Source of the DNA: Paenibacillus lautus NBRC 15380
GTDB lineage: Bacteria; Bacillota; Bacilli; Paenibacillales; Paenibacillaceae
Assembly (NCBI RefSeq): GCF_004000945.1
Contig: NZ_BIMF01000007.1
Span: forward strand, 124,001 to 188,000
Direction: 5' to 3'
Length of the DNA: 64,000 bases
Part shown: positions 27,823-35,994 of the stretch, piece by piece
Position numbering within the stretch: the first letter of the stretch is position 1
Layout: each line of letters opens with the position of its first letter
The notes under the pieces: model-generated
What the model saw: only the letters and a program-made list of their open reading frames with translations
Told to the model about the DNA's origin: nothing
Databases searched by the model: none
Made by a program: the position numbers and the translations under genes

Positions 27823-27924
27823 GCCCTAGGTAAATGCCCTAGAGAATAACCTGAATAACGGACTGAAATGAATGAATCTTAATGTTCCTAGCAAAAAGAC
27901 AGCCTTTTAACGGAGGAATAAGAG

Positions 27925-28296
27925 ATGACTGAAAATAGGGAAAATAACGTTCAAAAGAAGTATAAAGTTGGAGTGGAGGCGGCATTAGAAGTAATGGGGG
28001 GAAAGTGGAAGCCCTTAATCATCTATCATTTGATGACAGGACGGAAACGGACGTCTGAGCTTCGACGGTTAATGCCCGACATTACGCAAAAAATGCTGAC
28101 CACTCAACTAAGAGGACTGGAAAAGGATGGGATTGTTGTACGAAAGGTTTATAAAGAGATTCCACCTAAGGTGGAGTATGAGTTAACGGCTTACGGCTGG
28201 GGATTAAAACCCGCTCTAGACCATTTATGCTATTGGGGAGAGGATCACCTGGAAAAGGTTTATGGCGACAAATCCAAGGTTTTGGAACAGTTTTAA
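27925..28296 (+). CDS. HxlR-family winged-helix regulator
   Basis: A 123-residue HxlR/DUF24 regulator. The signature is complete: ALEVMGGKWKPLIIYHLMTG, KRTSELRRLMPDITQKMLTT, QLRGLEKDGIVVRKVYKEIP and PKVEYELTAYGWGL. HxlR proteins of the YodB/CatR/HypR type sense electrophiles or quinones through a conserved N-terminal Cys; none is present at the usual site (GVEAAL), so redox sensing by that residue is unlikely. The start has ACGGAGG upstream. It probably regulates the divergent quinone reductase. Confidence 0.92.
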   Translation: MTENRENNVQKKYKVGVEAALEVMGGKWKPLIIYHLMTGRKRTSELRRLMPDITQKMLTTQLRGLEKDGIVVRKVYKEIPPKVEYELTAYGWGLKPALDHLCYWGEDHLEKVYGDKSKVLEQF

Positions 28297-28312
28297 GGCT
28301 TTACACACATAG

Positions 28313-28339
28313 AAAGTCGCTATACTAGCGGCTTTTTTT
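28313..28339 (+). terminator. Terminator of the AAGTCGC/GCGGCTT family
   Basis: AAGTCGCTA and TAGCGGCTT pair (one G-U) followed by seven T. A degraded 'GGTCCGATTACC' box of the dispersed repeat follows at about 28365. Confidence 0.85.
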
Positions 28340-28605
28340 GTTTTATCGCGGTAATGATACGAAGATGGTCCGATTACCATGGTATAAACAGGGTGAGCAT
28401 GACATTAGATGTCTAGAAGAGAAACGGAAGGGAAGGGGAAAAGGATAACTCTAATGGCTTTCTACGAAAATTCATTAGTTGGTTGTTGGCCATTTGTGCT
28501 AATGTCTAGACAAGAACAGAGTAACAAAGAACAGCGCCGTCTTTATGCAGGGGACTATGAAAATAACTAACATTACGGTGTATGAAAGGAATGGAGGGTT
28601 ATCCG

Positions 28606-29499
28606 TTGTCGCTTACGCTACCCGCACTTCATGTCATGGGGGATATCACCGTCAACAAGGGATCCGTTCTGGGGATGCGAACGATCGATGATTTCGAATT
28701 GGTATTCTTTCCGACGGGGTCCCGGACCGTTTACGAAAACGACCGAGGCGAGTTTCTGCTGGATCGCCCCGGCATTATATTCACTTGTCCCGGGGAGCCG
28801 CATAGGTACCGGTTTGATCCGTTCGTTCCCACCAGGCATTTATATGTCCACTTCGAATACGCTGCATTCCGGGAAACCTTCCGCGAACAGGGCGATAGCC
28901 GAGGGGAATGTCAGGACTGGTCGGTGATTGCCGGAGGAAGTCTTGTTCCCTCACTGTTGAAACAAATGCTCAAGATCGTGCATGTAAAACCCGGCGGCTG
29001 GCAGAGAAGAGGAGCTATCTTGCTACTGAGTGTCCTGGAGGAATGGCGGGCGATCGCTGAAGACGATTCGCGCTCTTTATCGACCCTGCCTGCCCCGATT
29101 ATCAAGGCATTGGATTATTTGGAACAACATCTTCACCGCCAGATTACCATTGAAGAAATTGCTGCCAGTTCCGGCTGGACTCATGAGCACTTTACCCGAA
29201 TGTTTGTCCGCTGGATTGGAATCCCTCCCCAGAAGGCGTTGCTGGAACGCCGTCTACGGAGAGCGGAACAGCTATTAATCCAAGCGGAGCGAACGATCAA
29301 ACAAATCGCTTACGATGTCGGATTTGCCGATGAGCACTACTTCTCCCGCATGTTCAAACGTACCCGGGGTGTTACTGCACTTGAATTCCGCGATCGCTTT
29401 GCGGACCCGTTATTTCGTCATTTGGCCATGATCGAAGAGGAGGAGTCCGCTTATCCCCTGAACCGGCATTTTGTCGCTCTGAATCAGGAGCGGATATGA
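28606..29499 (+). CDS. AraC-family transcriptional regulator (cupin plus HTH)
   Basis: A cytoplasmic AraC regulator of 297 residues. An N-terminal cupin-like sensor (IDDFELVFFPTGSRTVYEND, PGIIFTCPGEPHRYRFDPF) is joined to a C-terminal double helix-turn-helix (IEEIAASSGWTHEHFTRMFV and KQIAYDVGFADEHYFSRMFK). I prefer the TTG at 28606, seven bases after GGAGGG; ATG 28582 or 28591 would also be in frame but have no site. It sits 103 bases before the PhyH dioxygenase gene and probably controls it; such pairs are frequent in Paenibacillus sugar and osmolyte loci. Confidence 0.9.
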   Translation: MSLTLPALHVMGDITVNKGSVLGMRTIDDFELVFFPTGSRTVYENDRGEFLLDRPGIIFTCPGEPHRYRFDPFVPTRHLYVHFEYAAFRETFREQGDSRGECQDWSVIAGGSLVPSLLKQMLKIVHVKPGGWQRRGAILLLSVLEEWRAIAEDDSRSLSTLPAPIIKALDYLEQHLHRQITIEEIAASSGWTHEHFTRMFVRWIGIPPQKALLERRLRRAEQLLIQAERTIKQIAYDVGFADEHYFSRMFKRTRGVTALEFRDRFADPLFRHLAMIEEEESAYPLNRHFVALNQERI

Positions 29500-29602
29500 T
29501 AAGGGATATCAAATCCGTCCACTGTTTTCCGTGTCCTCTCCATTGAGAACGCTTTCGGAATCCTTCACACTTAAGGTAATCAATGGATGTGGAGGGATCA
29601 GT

Positions 29603-30613
29603 ATGGGGCAGACTTATGTACCTAAGGTCAAACTAAGAGAAGGCCGTTTTTATGTAACGGTAGAGCAATACAAGCACTATCACCGAGATGGTTTCCTCAT
29701 TGTTGAAGGACTGTTGGATCCGAAAGAAATAGAACAATACGCAGCGTGGGCAGAGAGACTGCGTATTGAAAATGAGGGGAAACGTGAACAGGCGTCTAAG
29801 GAAGATAAGGACCCTCTCAAATCGGAGTTTGCCGAGAAGACGAGGGTTCATATGATCTCCCGCGTCCATCCGGAAGGGGAGCAGTTGATGCTTCATCCCC
29901 GGATTCTGGATGTGCTTGAGGCACTTATTGGGCCCGACGTATATGCTTTGCAATCGATGATGTTCTTTAATCCGCCGGGAAAGGGCGGGCAAGGTTGGCA
30001 TCAGGATGCTTATTACATCAAGACCCACCCCGACACGCTAATCGGGGCATGGATTGCCCTAGAGGATGCCGATGAAGAGAATGGGTGTTTGTGGGTCGTC
30101 CCCGGTTCCAATCACGAGCCGATCTACCCACCGCCAGGGGATAACGGCGGTAGTATTCATGCTAAAGAAGCCTTTACCGATCTCCACTCTGTTGAGAATG
30201 TCAGTCATCTGGACGATGAGGTCAACACGCTATCCAAAGTGGTGTCAAAATATCCGGCTCCGATTCCGGTGCGAATGAAGCCTGGTGATGTGCTGTTCTT
30301 TGATTCCCATTTGTTCCACCGTTCATATCGGAACCGAACGAAGGACCGTTATCGCCGCTCCTATGTGTGCCATTATTGTAACGCTCGGTCGTTCGTTCCG
30401 TGGGACCATGACGGTTATGAAGGCGAAAGCGGGAATTACCGCCAGATTTTGGCGCGAGGCCGGACGCATCTTGCTTATGCGGAACCGATATTCGATACCC
30501 CGGTGGATATTACGCAGCACGATGAGATTCCCGAATCATCCAGCGTGACGTTGATGGGAATGGATGACGGTATGATGATGCCAGTCGTACAGGAGAAAAA
30601 AGAACAGGACTAG
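29603..30613 (+). CDS. Phytanoyl-CoA dioxygenase (PhyH) family protein
   Basis: An Fe(II)/2-oxoglutarate-dependent oxygenase of 336 residues. The metal-binding H-x-D is H133/D135 in GWHQDAYY, the distal His is H239 in HLFHRSYRN, and a downstream Arg (DRYRRSY) fits the 2-oxoglutarate carboxylate. The C-terminal HDEIPESSSVTLMGMDDG is typical of Paenibacillus members. The start follows GGAGGG; the frame is open 24 codons further upstream without a site. The substrate is unknown; PhyH members hydroxylate lipids, ectoine or small metabolites. Confidence 0.9.
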   Translation: MGQTYVPKVKLREGRFYVTVEQYKHYHRDGFLIVEGLLDPKEIEQYAAWAERLRIENEGKREQASKEDKDPLKSEFAEKTRVHMISRVHPEGEQLMLHPRILDVLEALIGPDVYALQSMMFFNPPGKGGQGWHQDAYYIKTHPDTLIGAWIALEDADEENGCLWVVPGSNHEPIYPPPGDNGGSIHAKEAFTDLHSVENVSHLDDEVNTLSKVVSKYPAPIPVRMKPGDVLFFDSHLFHRSYRNRTKDRYRRSYVCHYCNARSFVPWDHDGYEGESGNYRQILARGRTHLAYAEPIFDTPVDITQHDEIPESSSVTLMGMDDGMMMPVVQEKKEQD

Positions 30614-30755
30614 AGGTAGAAATTTGAAAGCCCACCAAACCATTTTTCTATACCTGTGCATGATATAGACAAGAGCTTGATCTCATTCTCCACGGATAGT
30701 AGGGCGGAGGTGAGTATAGCATTCGTTAATGTCTTGTAGCTTTTTACTTTCAATA

Positions 30756-30817
30756 TTGACTTGATTGTATAGCTATCTTTATGTTAATTTTAGGTAATGC
30801 ACTTACTTAAAAGTAAG
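30756..30817 (+). promoter_or_regulatory. Promoter and CTTACTT/AAGTAAG operator of an HxlR gene
   Basis: TTGACT (30756-30761) with TATGTT (30780-30785) makes a plausible promoter. CTTACTT-AA-AAGTAAG (30802-30817) is a perfect palindrome just downstream of the expected start of transcription and 14 bases before the ATG, placing a repressor across the leader. Related sites occur at 31392 and 59742. Confidence 0.75.
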
Positions 30818-30831
30818 GGGATGATTTATCA

Positions 30832-31164
30832 ATGATTCATCAGCGTGAATGTCCAGTTGAGACACTCATTCATGTTTTAGGTGGCAAATGGAAGCCAATG
30901 ATTTTATGGCATCTGATTGAATCCAAAAAGCGATTTAACGATCTGGAAAAGCTTATACCTGATGTTTCACAAAAAATGCTTTCACAACATCTCCGAGATT
31001 TGGAACAAGAAGGCATAGTCGATCGAACGGTCTACCCTACTGTCCCTCCAAAAGTAGAATATTCTCTTAGTGAATACGGCAGAACATTGATTCCTGTAGC
31101 AGAAGCCATGTGTGCTTGGGGAGAAAATCATAATAAGCGGAAATATCAAGAGTCAGCGTCATAA
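30832..31164 (+). CDS. HxlR-family winged-helix regulator
   Basis: A 110-residue HxlR regulator: MIHQRECPVETLIHVLGGKW, KPMILWHLIESKKRFNDLEK, LIPDVSQKMLSQHLRDLEQE and TVPPKVEYSLSEYGRTLIPV. Unlike the copy at 27925 it keeps a Cys at residue 7 in the N-terminal helix (RECPVE), the position used for redox sensing in YodB/CatR/HypR. AAGGGG precedes the ATG. The palindrome in its own leader and the same palindrome before the NmrA-like gene 250 bases downstream suggest it controls itself and that operon. Confidence 0.92.
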   Translation: MIHQRECPVETLIHVLGGKWKPMILWHLIESKKRFNDLEKLIPDVSQKMLSQHLRDLEQEGIVDRTVYPTVPPKVEYSLSEYGRTLIPVAEAMCAWGENHNKRKYQESAS

Positions 31165-31208
31165 AGCTGGTTCAATGAACTTGTACACGAATTCAATCAA
31201 CTCAAAAC

Positions 31209-31244
31209 AAAAGCTGCCACGGGATTCCGGGCAGCTTTTTGTTT
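31209..31244 (+). terminator. Terminator after the HxlR gene
   Basis: AAAAGCTGCC (31209-31218) pairs with GGCAGCTTTT (31230-31239), followed by TGTTT. Confidence 0.9.
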
Positions 31245-31270
31245 ACCTGCAGTCGCACTCCTGATCTGAA

Positions 31271-31390
31271 TTAATTATCGGGTTTGAGATCATAAAACTT
31301 CTTATAGTGCAGGATTGTCGCCAATCTGTCTTTAGAATATTCCCGACGTCCCGGCTTCTTGCGTATTCTTATGGCATCCCTTTCCGTCAT
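31271..31390 (-). other. 39-codon open frame abutting an operator
   Basis: The minus strand reads MTERDAIRIRKKPGRREYSK then DRLATILHYKKFYDLKPDN, a basic and plausible-looking peptide. The ATG lies one base from the CTTACTT/AAGTAAG palindrome, so no ribosome site fits. I do not recognise it; it may be a truncated gene that used the operator, or chance. Confidence 0.3.
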
Positions 31391-31391
31391 G

Positions 31392-31426
31392 CTTACTTTT
31401 AAGTAAGCACCCTACTTTAAAGTGGG
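31392..31426. promoter_or_regulatory. Two adjacent palindromes before the NmrA-like operon
   Basis: CTTACTT-TT-AAGTAAG (31392-31407) is the same operator as at 30802. Four bases further, CCTACTTTAAAGTGGG (31411-31426) is a near-palindrome with an ACTTTAAAGT core that recurs at 59726. Tandem sites suggest cooperative HxlR binding. Confidence 0.7.
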
Positions 31427-31503
31427 TTCTTAACATCATTTTGAAGCGATGTTAAGCTTGAGTTAACCAAATATTAGGGGCCATGAATGAGGAGGAAAGA
31501 ACA

Positions 31504-32232
31504 ATGAAAATTATTGTTTTTGGAGCTACGGGAAATACAGGGAAAAGAGTGCTGGTACAAGGGATAAAAATGGGGCATGAAATGACCGCCTATGTGCGAA
31601 ATGCTGAGAAGCTTTATGATCAGCTAGGTGAGCATTCCGCAAAGCATGTGAAGGTGATCGTGGACGATATGATGGACCCGGTCAGCGTCGGTGAGGCGCT
31701 CGCGTTTCAAGAAGCCGCTATTATTGCAGCCGGCCATGCGGGCCAGGGAGAAGAGTTTGTTCGTATCGTCGATACCATTATAAGCCAATGTGAATTGGAG
31801 CCTAGTTTCTCTGGGCGGGTATGGATGATGGGAGGAGCGGGCCTGCTGGATATTCCATATACCGATCTTATCGGCAACAATTTACCCGGCTTCCCGCCTG
31901 AGTATAAAAATCACAATCGGAATTACGAAAGGCTGCAACAAACTGGGCTCGATTGGTCCGTTATGTGTCCGGGGACCATGATGGATTCAAGTGAGCATTC
32001 AGAGCCGGTTCATCTGCATGTAACAACGGAAACCTTGCCTGTTTCGATTCCGGAGACCATCAAGGAATATTCCGAGGCAGATATCGCCGGTCACTTGTTC
32101 AGCCGATTTCAAGAGCTGAATGTTACTTATGACGATGTCGCAAGATGTATGCTGGACCATATTGAGCTCGGAGGAGCGTTTAAAAGAAAAAGGATCGGTC
32201 TAGCCTATCAAAACAATATTACGGTGCACTGA
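31504..32232 (+). CDS. NAD(P)-binding NmrA/SDR-like oxidoreductase
   Basis: A 242-residue atypical short-chain dehydrogenase. The dinucleotide-binding loop is IIVFGATGNTGKRVLVQGIK at the N-terminus; later segments RVWMMGGAGLLDIPYTDLIG and DWSVMCPGTMMDSSEH match the NAD(P)H-binding group that includes NmrA and YwnB-like proteins. The catalytic Tyr-Lys pair of classical SDRs is not evident, so it may sense or reduce small substrates. GAGGAGG is directly upstream. It forms an operon with the DUF2269 gene and lies behind the HxlR-type palindromes. Confidence 0.88.
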   Translation: MKIIVFGATGNTGKRVLVQGIKMGHEMTAYVRNAEKLYDQLGEHSAKHVKVIVDDMMDPVSVGEALAFQEAAIIAAGHAGQGEEFVRIVDTIISQCELEPSFSGRVWMMGGAGLLDIPYTDLIGNNLPGFPPEYKNHNRNYERLQQTGLDWSVMCPGTMMDSSEHSEPVHLHVTTETLPVSIPETIKEYSEADIAGHLFSRFQELNVTYDDVARCMLDHIELGGAFKRKRIGLAYQNNITVH

Positions 32233-32246
32233 GGAGAAAGGGGATC

Positions 32247-32705
32247 ATGGGTTTGTTTGGATTACTGCTCGTTTTGCATATATTGGCTTCGATCGCCATC
32301 ATTGGCCCCGCTTTCGTGATGCCCATCATTCGAAGATTCGCTAGAACCGTCGGCCAGCTGCACTTTGCTTTGGGTATAACGACCAAGCTTGCCGTAATGC
32401 CTAAAATTGGCGGAGCCGTACTTATTCTAACAGGGGTTTGGCTTATGATCATAACCAAGATGGGGTTATCCCAAATGTGGCTGAATGTATCCATCCTATT
32501 ATCGCTGCTCATGGTCGTCATGATCGACGGATGGATCGAGCCGCGTATGAAAAAGATCATAAAGATCATATCTGAAAGTCAAGATCAGGGTAATGAAATA
32601 CCCGCCGAGTTCGGACTGCTCATAAAAAAGATCACACCCGTCGAGACGGCAGCGCAGCTGCTGATGATTGCCATATTGGTGCTGATGGTGGTTAAGCCAT
32701 TTTAA
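32247..32705 (+). CDS. DUF2269-like integral membrane protein
   Basis: A 152-residue protein with four hydrophobic segments (LLLVLHILASIAIIGPAFVM, IGGAVLILTGVWLMI, WLNVSILLSLLMVVMIDGWI and AAQLLMIAILVLMVV), the layout of the DUF2269 family. AGAAAGGGG precedes the ATG, 15 bases after the NmrA-like gene, so the two are cotranscribed. Function is unknown; membrane partners of this type recur beside oxidoreductases in stress-regulated operons. Confidence 0.8.
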   Translation: MGLFGLLLVLHILASIAIIGPAFVMPIIRRFARTVGQLHFALGITTKLAVMPKIGGAVLILTGVWLMIITKMGLSQMWLNVSILLSLLMVVMIDGWIEPRMKKIIKIISESQDQGNEIPAEFGLLIKKITPVETAAQLLMIAILVLMVVKPF

Positions 32706-32794
32706 GAAGCCGATGGAGCGTCCTAACTCACTTTTTGGGCCAGATGATTTTTTGGTGTTATAATTAGGAAAATGCTGGGTTAAGAAATAAGGCG

Positions 32795-33607
32795 GTGATT
32801 GAAATAGGGATTTTAAAAGCGGGTTATGGTCTTGACCATCAAGGTTTTATCGTAAGCGATGTTAGCAAAGACAAAATTGATGATGTATATGTGACGTGCA
32901 TTCATGAATCGATCGAGAGCCTTAAACATGTATTTCATCAACAATTGCATAGTGTTTATCTGTACGGTAGTGTAGCCAGAGGAGAAGCGATTCCAAGGAA
33001 ATCAGATTTAGATCTTATCGCTATGTTCAATACCCAATTGAGTTCTGATAAGTTAGCCGAATTAAAAAAACTTGCTGGAGAACTATCTGAAAATTATCGC
33101 TCTTTCGTTCGTGATGTCGGTATAGCTGTAGCATATTATGACTATACGGTTGATCCCTCAAATTATTACGAAAATGCATTTCTTAAGGAGCTCTGTGTTT
33201 GTGTATATGGAGAGGATTTAGGTGAAAGATTTGGTCCTTATAAACTTACATCCGAGATAGCAATCCGTTTTAATGGCGATATTGATGAGGTTCTGAATCG
33301 GACGTTAACAAGGTTAACAACAGCGTCTGGAGAAGATTTTAAAACCTTTACTCAAAGCTTCGCCCGTAAACTCATTCGAACATACTATTCCATGGTGATG
33401 GTGCGTTCCCAGATTTGGACGACACGACTTCACGAGCAGTCTGAAGTCTTTCTTCACCACTTCCCAGAAAAAGAATCAGTCATTCGCACGCTGCTAAATT
33501 GGATAGATGAACCGCCTACGGACCGTGAGGCTGTGTATGTGTTGTTTAAGATTGAGGGGGAATGGGCTGGTGCTAACTTCTCAAATGAAGCCAACATTCC
33601 TTATTAA
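32795..33607 (+). CDS. Nucleotidyltransferase-domain protein
   Basis: A 270-residue protein with an N-terminal polymerase-beta-like nucleotidyltransferase core: VYLYGSVARGEAIPRKSDLD (GSxxRG plus DxD) near residues 54-73, with a third acidic position in DVGIAVAYYD. The C-terminal 150 residues are helical, with SFARKLIRTYYSMVMVRSQI, resembling the tail of aminoglycoside- or toxin-type transferases. The annotated start is GTG 32795 with only a weak AAGG site nearby; the true start is uncertain. It stands alone. It could modify a small molecule or protein; no antitoxin partner (HEPN) is adjacent. Confidence 0.8.
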   Translation: MIEIGILKAGYGLDHQGFIVSDVSKDKIDDVYVTCIHESIESLKHVFHQQLHSVYLYGSVARGEAIPRKSDLDLIAMFNTQLSSDKLAELKKLAGELSENYRSFVRDVGIAVAYYDYTVDPSNYYENAFLKELCVCVYGEDLGERFGPYKLTSEIAIRFNGDIDEVLNRTLTRLTTASGEDFKTFTQSFARKLIRTYYSMVMVRSQIWTTRLHEQSEVFLHHFPEKESVIRTLLNWIDEPPTDREAVYVLFKIEGEWAGANFSNEANIPY

Positions 33608-33730
33608 GCTAGCAGGGACTTTAAATCTAAAGTCGACCTTTCATCGGTTTCTTTTTTTCAAATATGATGATGAAGTGTTAAGGTCTTCTCTCGATCAGCG
33701 GAAGATGTACCAAAAGTCGGGAAAAAGTTC

Positions 33731-33761
33731 TTGACTATGACGTTAGGTCATAGTGCATAAT
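33731..33761 (+). promoter_or_regulatory. MerR-type promoter with 19-base spacer and operator
   Basis: TTGACT (33731-33736) and CATAAT (33756-33761) are separated by 19 bases, the hallmark of MerR-activated promoters. A perfect dyad, ACTATGAC (33734-33741) and GTCATAGT (33747-33754), fills the spacer. The TipA-like MerR gene lies in the operon this promoter drives. Confidence 0.88.
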
Positions 33762-33794
33762 TTCTCAATGAATCCATAACTAGGAGTGAGAGAA

Positions 33795-34721
33795 ATGAAG
33801 ATTAAATCACTGCGATCAGATCATATTTATCAAAAAGTGGCCCAAGCTTCGCCCGAGGAAAAGCTTGAATTGTTCAGAAACGAAATGATGGCTCCCTTTA
33901 AGAAACAATGGCAAATTCAACAGATTCCTTTTAAAGCCGAAGAGGCCAACGGTTTTGACGTTATTACGTTCAATAGTATGATGCATCGATCTCCTGATCA
34001 AATTACCTCTCAGATTTCGGCAGAGATCGAGCTGATATCGTCCGAATCATTTTGGTTAGAGTGCGAGCATGCTGTAAAGAAAAGCCTACATCTATTTGTA
34101 GAACATGAAATTAACCTCCCCGTTTCCGAATACTTGTTTACCATTCAACTAGGAAATCCGGAAAGCCGTGCCTTAACCATAAACGAAGGATATAGCGGTT
34201 TTGGGGGCATTCCCGGGTTTATTTGGGGTACAATCTTGCCAAATGAGTACACGATTCCTCGAATGAAGGCTGCCCTGGCGCACGAATGCAACCATAATGT
34301 GCGATATCAATTTATTCAGTGGGATCACACCGTTAACTTGGGCGAGCTCATTGTAAGTGAAGGATTGGCAGAAAACTATGCTACGTTCATGTTTGGAGAA
34401 GAATTGCTCGGTCCTTGGGTAACGAAAACAAACGCAGAAACGCTTAACAGGTGCATAAAGCCAGTGCTTAGAGAGCAACTGCAATTAACAGGGTTCGATC
34501 AATTTGCTCCGTATCTTTACGGTGACGAGATCGCAAAACTTCAAAATTCAAAACCCGTCAACATGCCTTATAGTGCCGGATACGCTTGCGGATATCATTT
34601 AATCCAATATTATTTACGAAAAACAGGGAAAACGATTTTCGAGGCTACGATAACGCCTGCCGCGCAAATACTAGACGAAGTAGAAGAGTATTGGAATGAA
34701 GAAACCATTATTAGCAGTTAA
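33795..34721 (+). CDS. DUF2268-like putative zinc protease
   Basis: A 308-residue cytoplasmic protein with a zinc-protease motif HECNH (163-167, matching HExxH) and a downstream acidic ligand in VSEGLAENYATFMFG, typical of the DUF2268 family of predicted Zn-dependent proteases. The segment YSGFGGIPGFIWGTILPN precedes the motif as in family members. GGAG precedes ATG 33795; a GTG three codons earlier has no spacing for a site. It is the first gene behind the MerR-type promoter and overlaps the MerR gene by 26 bases. Confidence 0.87.
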   Translation: MKIKSLRSDHIYQKVAQASPEEKLELFRNEMMAPFKKQWQIQQIPFKAEEANGFDVITFNSMMHRSPDQITSQISAEIELISSESFWLECEHAVKKSLHLFVEHEINLPVSEYLFTIQLGNPESRALTINEGYSGFGGIPGFIWGTILPNEYTIPRMKAALAHECNHNVRYQFIQWDHTVNLGELIVSEGLAENYATFMFGEELLGPWVTKTNAETLNRCIKPVLREQLQLTGFDQFAPYLYGDEIAKLQNSKPVNMPYSAGYACGYHLIQYYLRKTGKTIFEATITPAAQILDEVEEYWNEETIISS

Positions 34722-35442
34722 AGATATCGTTCAGATTACCGGCATTACCGCTCGCACCCTGCATTATTACGACCGTATTCATTTGTTCAAACCGACACAC
34801 CTGACGGAAAAAGGGTATCGCCTATATGAACGAAGCAGTTTGGAAAAACTTCAGACCATTTTATTCTTAAAGGAATTGGATTTTTCCTTGAAAGAAATTG
34901 CGGACATTTTAAAACTGACCCGACAAGAACAAAAACAAATAGTAAAGAATCAGAGACAAACCTTACAATCAAGAAAACAAAGACTAGAAACCATCATGGT
35001 CGCTCTCGAGGAATATGTTTCGGGGAATGATATTAGTAATTTGCAAATCTTCAACAATTCTTTCGTTCTGCCATTGAAAGAACAATATGCAAATGAAGCC
35101 AAATTCATTTATGGTGAAACAGAGGCGTATCAAAAGTTTAATGAAACGTTGGATACAATATCACACGATGAAAAAGAGGAACGTTTTCGGTCCATGGAAG
35201 GAATATTCAAACAAATCGCGCCTTTAGTCGATCAGGATCCTTCTTCCGATGAAGTTCAGCGATTCATCGAGGAGTGGAAAAAAAATCTAATGCAATTCAT
35301 GACTTGCGATGCAGAATTACTGACTTGCATTGCTGATACCTACAAATTCGATGCACGTTTCAGAAACTATTTTAATCAATATAGCCATGAGGATTTCGCA
35401 GATTTTCTGTACAGTGCAATTATGTATAATATCAATCGGTAA
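34696..35442 (+). CDS. MerR-family regulator with TipAS ligand domain
   Basis: A 248-residue regulator. The MerR winged helix is VKDIVQITGITARTLHYYDR then GYRLYERSSLEKLQTILFLK; a long dimerisation coiled coil follows (about 75-110), then a TipAS-like domain (MEGIFKQIAPLVDQDPSSDE, LLTCIADTYKFDARFRNYFN), which in TipAL and SkgA-type proteins binds hydrophobic antibiotics. It starts inside the protease gene in another frame, implying translational coupling. It most likely activates the 33731 promoter and so its own operon. Confidence 0.92.
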   Translation: MKKPLLAVKDIVQITGITARTLHYYDRIHLFKPTHLTEKGYRLYERSSLEKLQTILFLKELDFSLKEIADILKLTRQEQKQIVKNQRQTLQSRKQRLETIMVALEEYVSGNDISNLQIFNNSFVLPLKEQYANEAKFIYGETEAYQKFNETLDTISHDEKEERFRSMEGIFKQIAPLVDQDPSSDEVQRFIEEWKKNLMQFMTCDAELLTCIADTYKFDARFRNYFNQYSHEDFADFLYSAIMYNINR

Positions 35443-35451
35443 TGACCCATT

Positions 35452-35480
35452 AAAAGTCGCTTTTTTTAGCGGCTTTTTTG
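35452..35480 (+). terminator. Terminator of the AAGTCGC/GCGGCTT family
   Basis: AAGTCGCT and AGCGGCTT with a T-rich loop, then TTTTTTG. A partial GGTACAA repeat arm begins at about 35488. Confidence 0.85.
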
Positions 35481-35673
35481 TTTTATCGGTACAAATTTCT
35501 TCTGCATATTGTCGAAAAACTTTGTTCATGCTCCGTTCATATTGCATTCATTAAGAGGACATCTTGGTTGGCTAGACTTGTATGAGTGGACCACAAGGCC
35601 ATTGTACAGATAACAATAACCAGAGGAGCTGAAAAGTTGACACAAGCAGCAGGAAAGGAAGTAAGGAATTATA

Positions 35674-35874
35674 GTGAGTATTTCTTCGCTACTTGCTTCG
35701 GACAGTCAAACCATTACCGGGATCGGACACACTGGCAAGCAATTAATTCATTTCACCGGTTTCCTAGCAGATAGCGGAACTCCGGTTGAGTTGTTGCAGC
35801 TCGTTAGCCAACTGAATTTTTTACTTGTTTCGATTTTTTACATGTTTCGATTTCTAAAACCCAGAAGAACCTAA
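35674..35874 (+). CDS. Small hypothetical protein, uncertain
   Basis: A 66-residue frame beginning at GTG with AAGTAAGG about ten bases upstream: VSISSLLASDSQTITGIGHT, GKQLIHFTGFLADSGTPVEL and LQLVSQLNFLLVSIFYMFRF. It has a hydrophobic C-terminal half and a natural-looking basic end. I do not recognise it. An overlapping frame from TTG 35635 with a good AGAGGAG site reads into nonsense, so a frameshift near 35670 is possible. Confidence 0.4.
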   Translation: MSISSLLASDSQTITGIGHTGKQLIHFTGFLADSGTPVELLQLVSQLNFLLVSIFYMFRFLKPRRT

Positions 35875-35994
35875 AAAGCGAATCGGATTCCTTCAAAATT
35901 AAACGATACATAACCCATGAGATTGTCTAGATTCTTGTCCCGAGTCAATAGGGGCTCTACCTTTCCCGTTAAGAAAACGAAATCTTCTATACGT

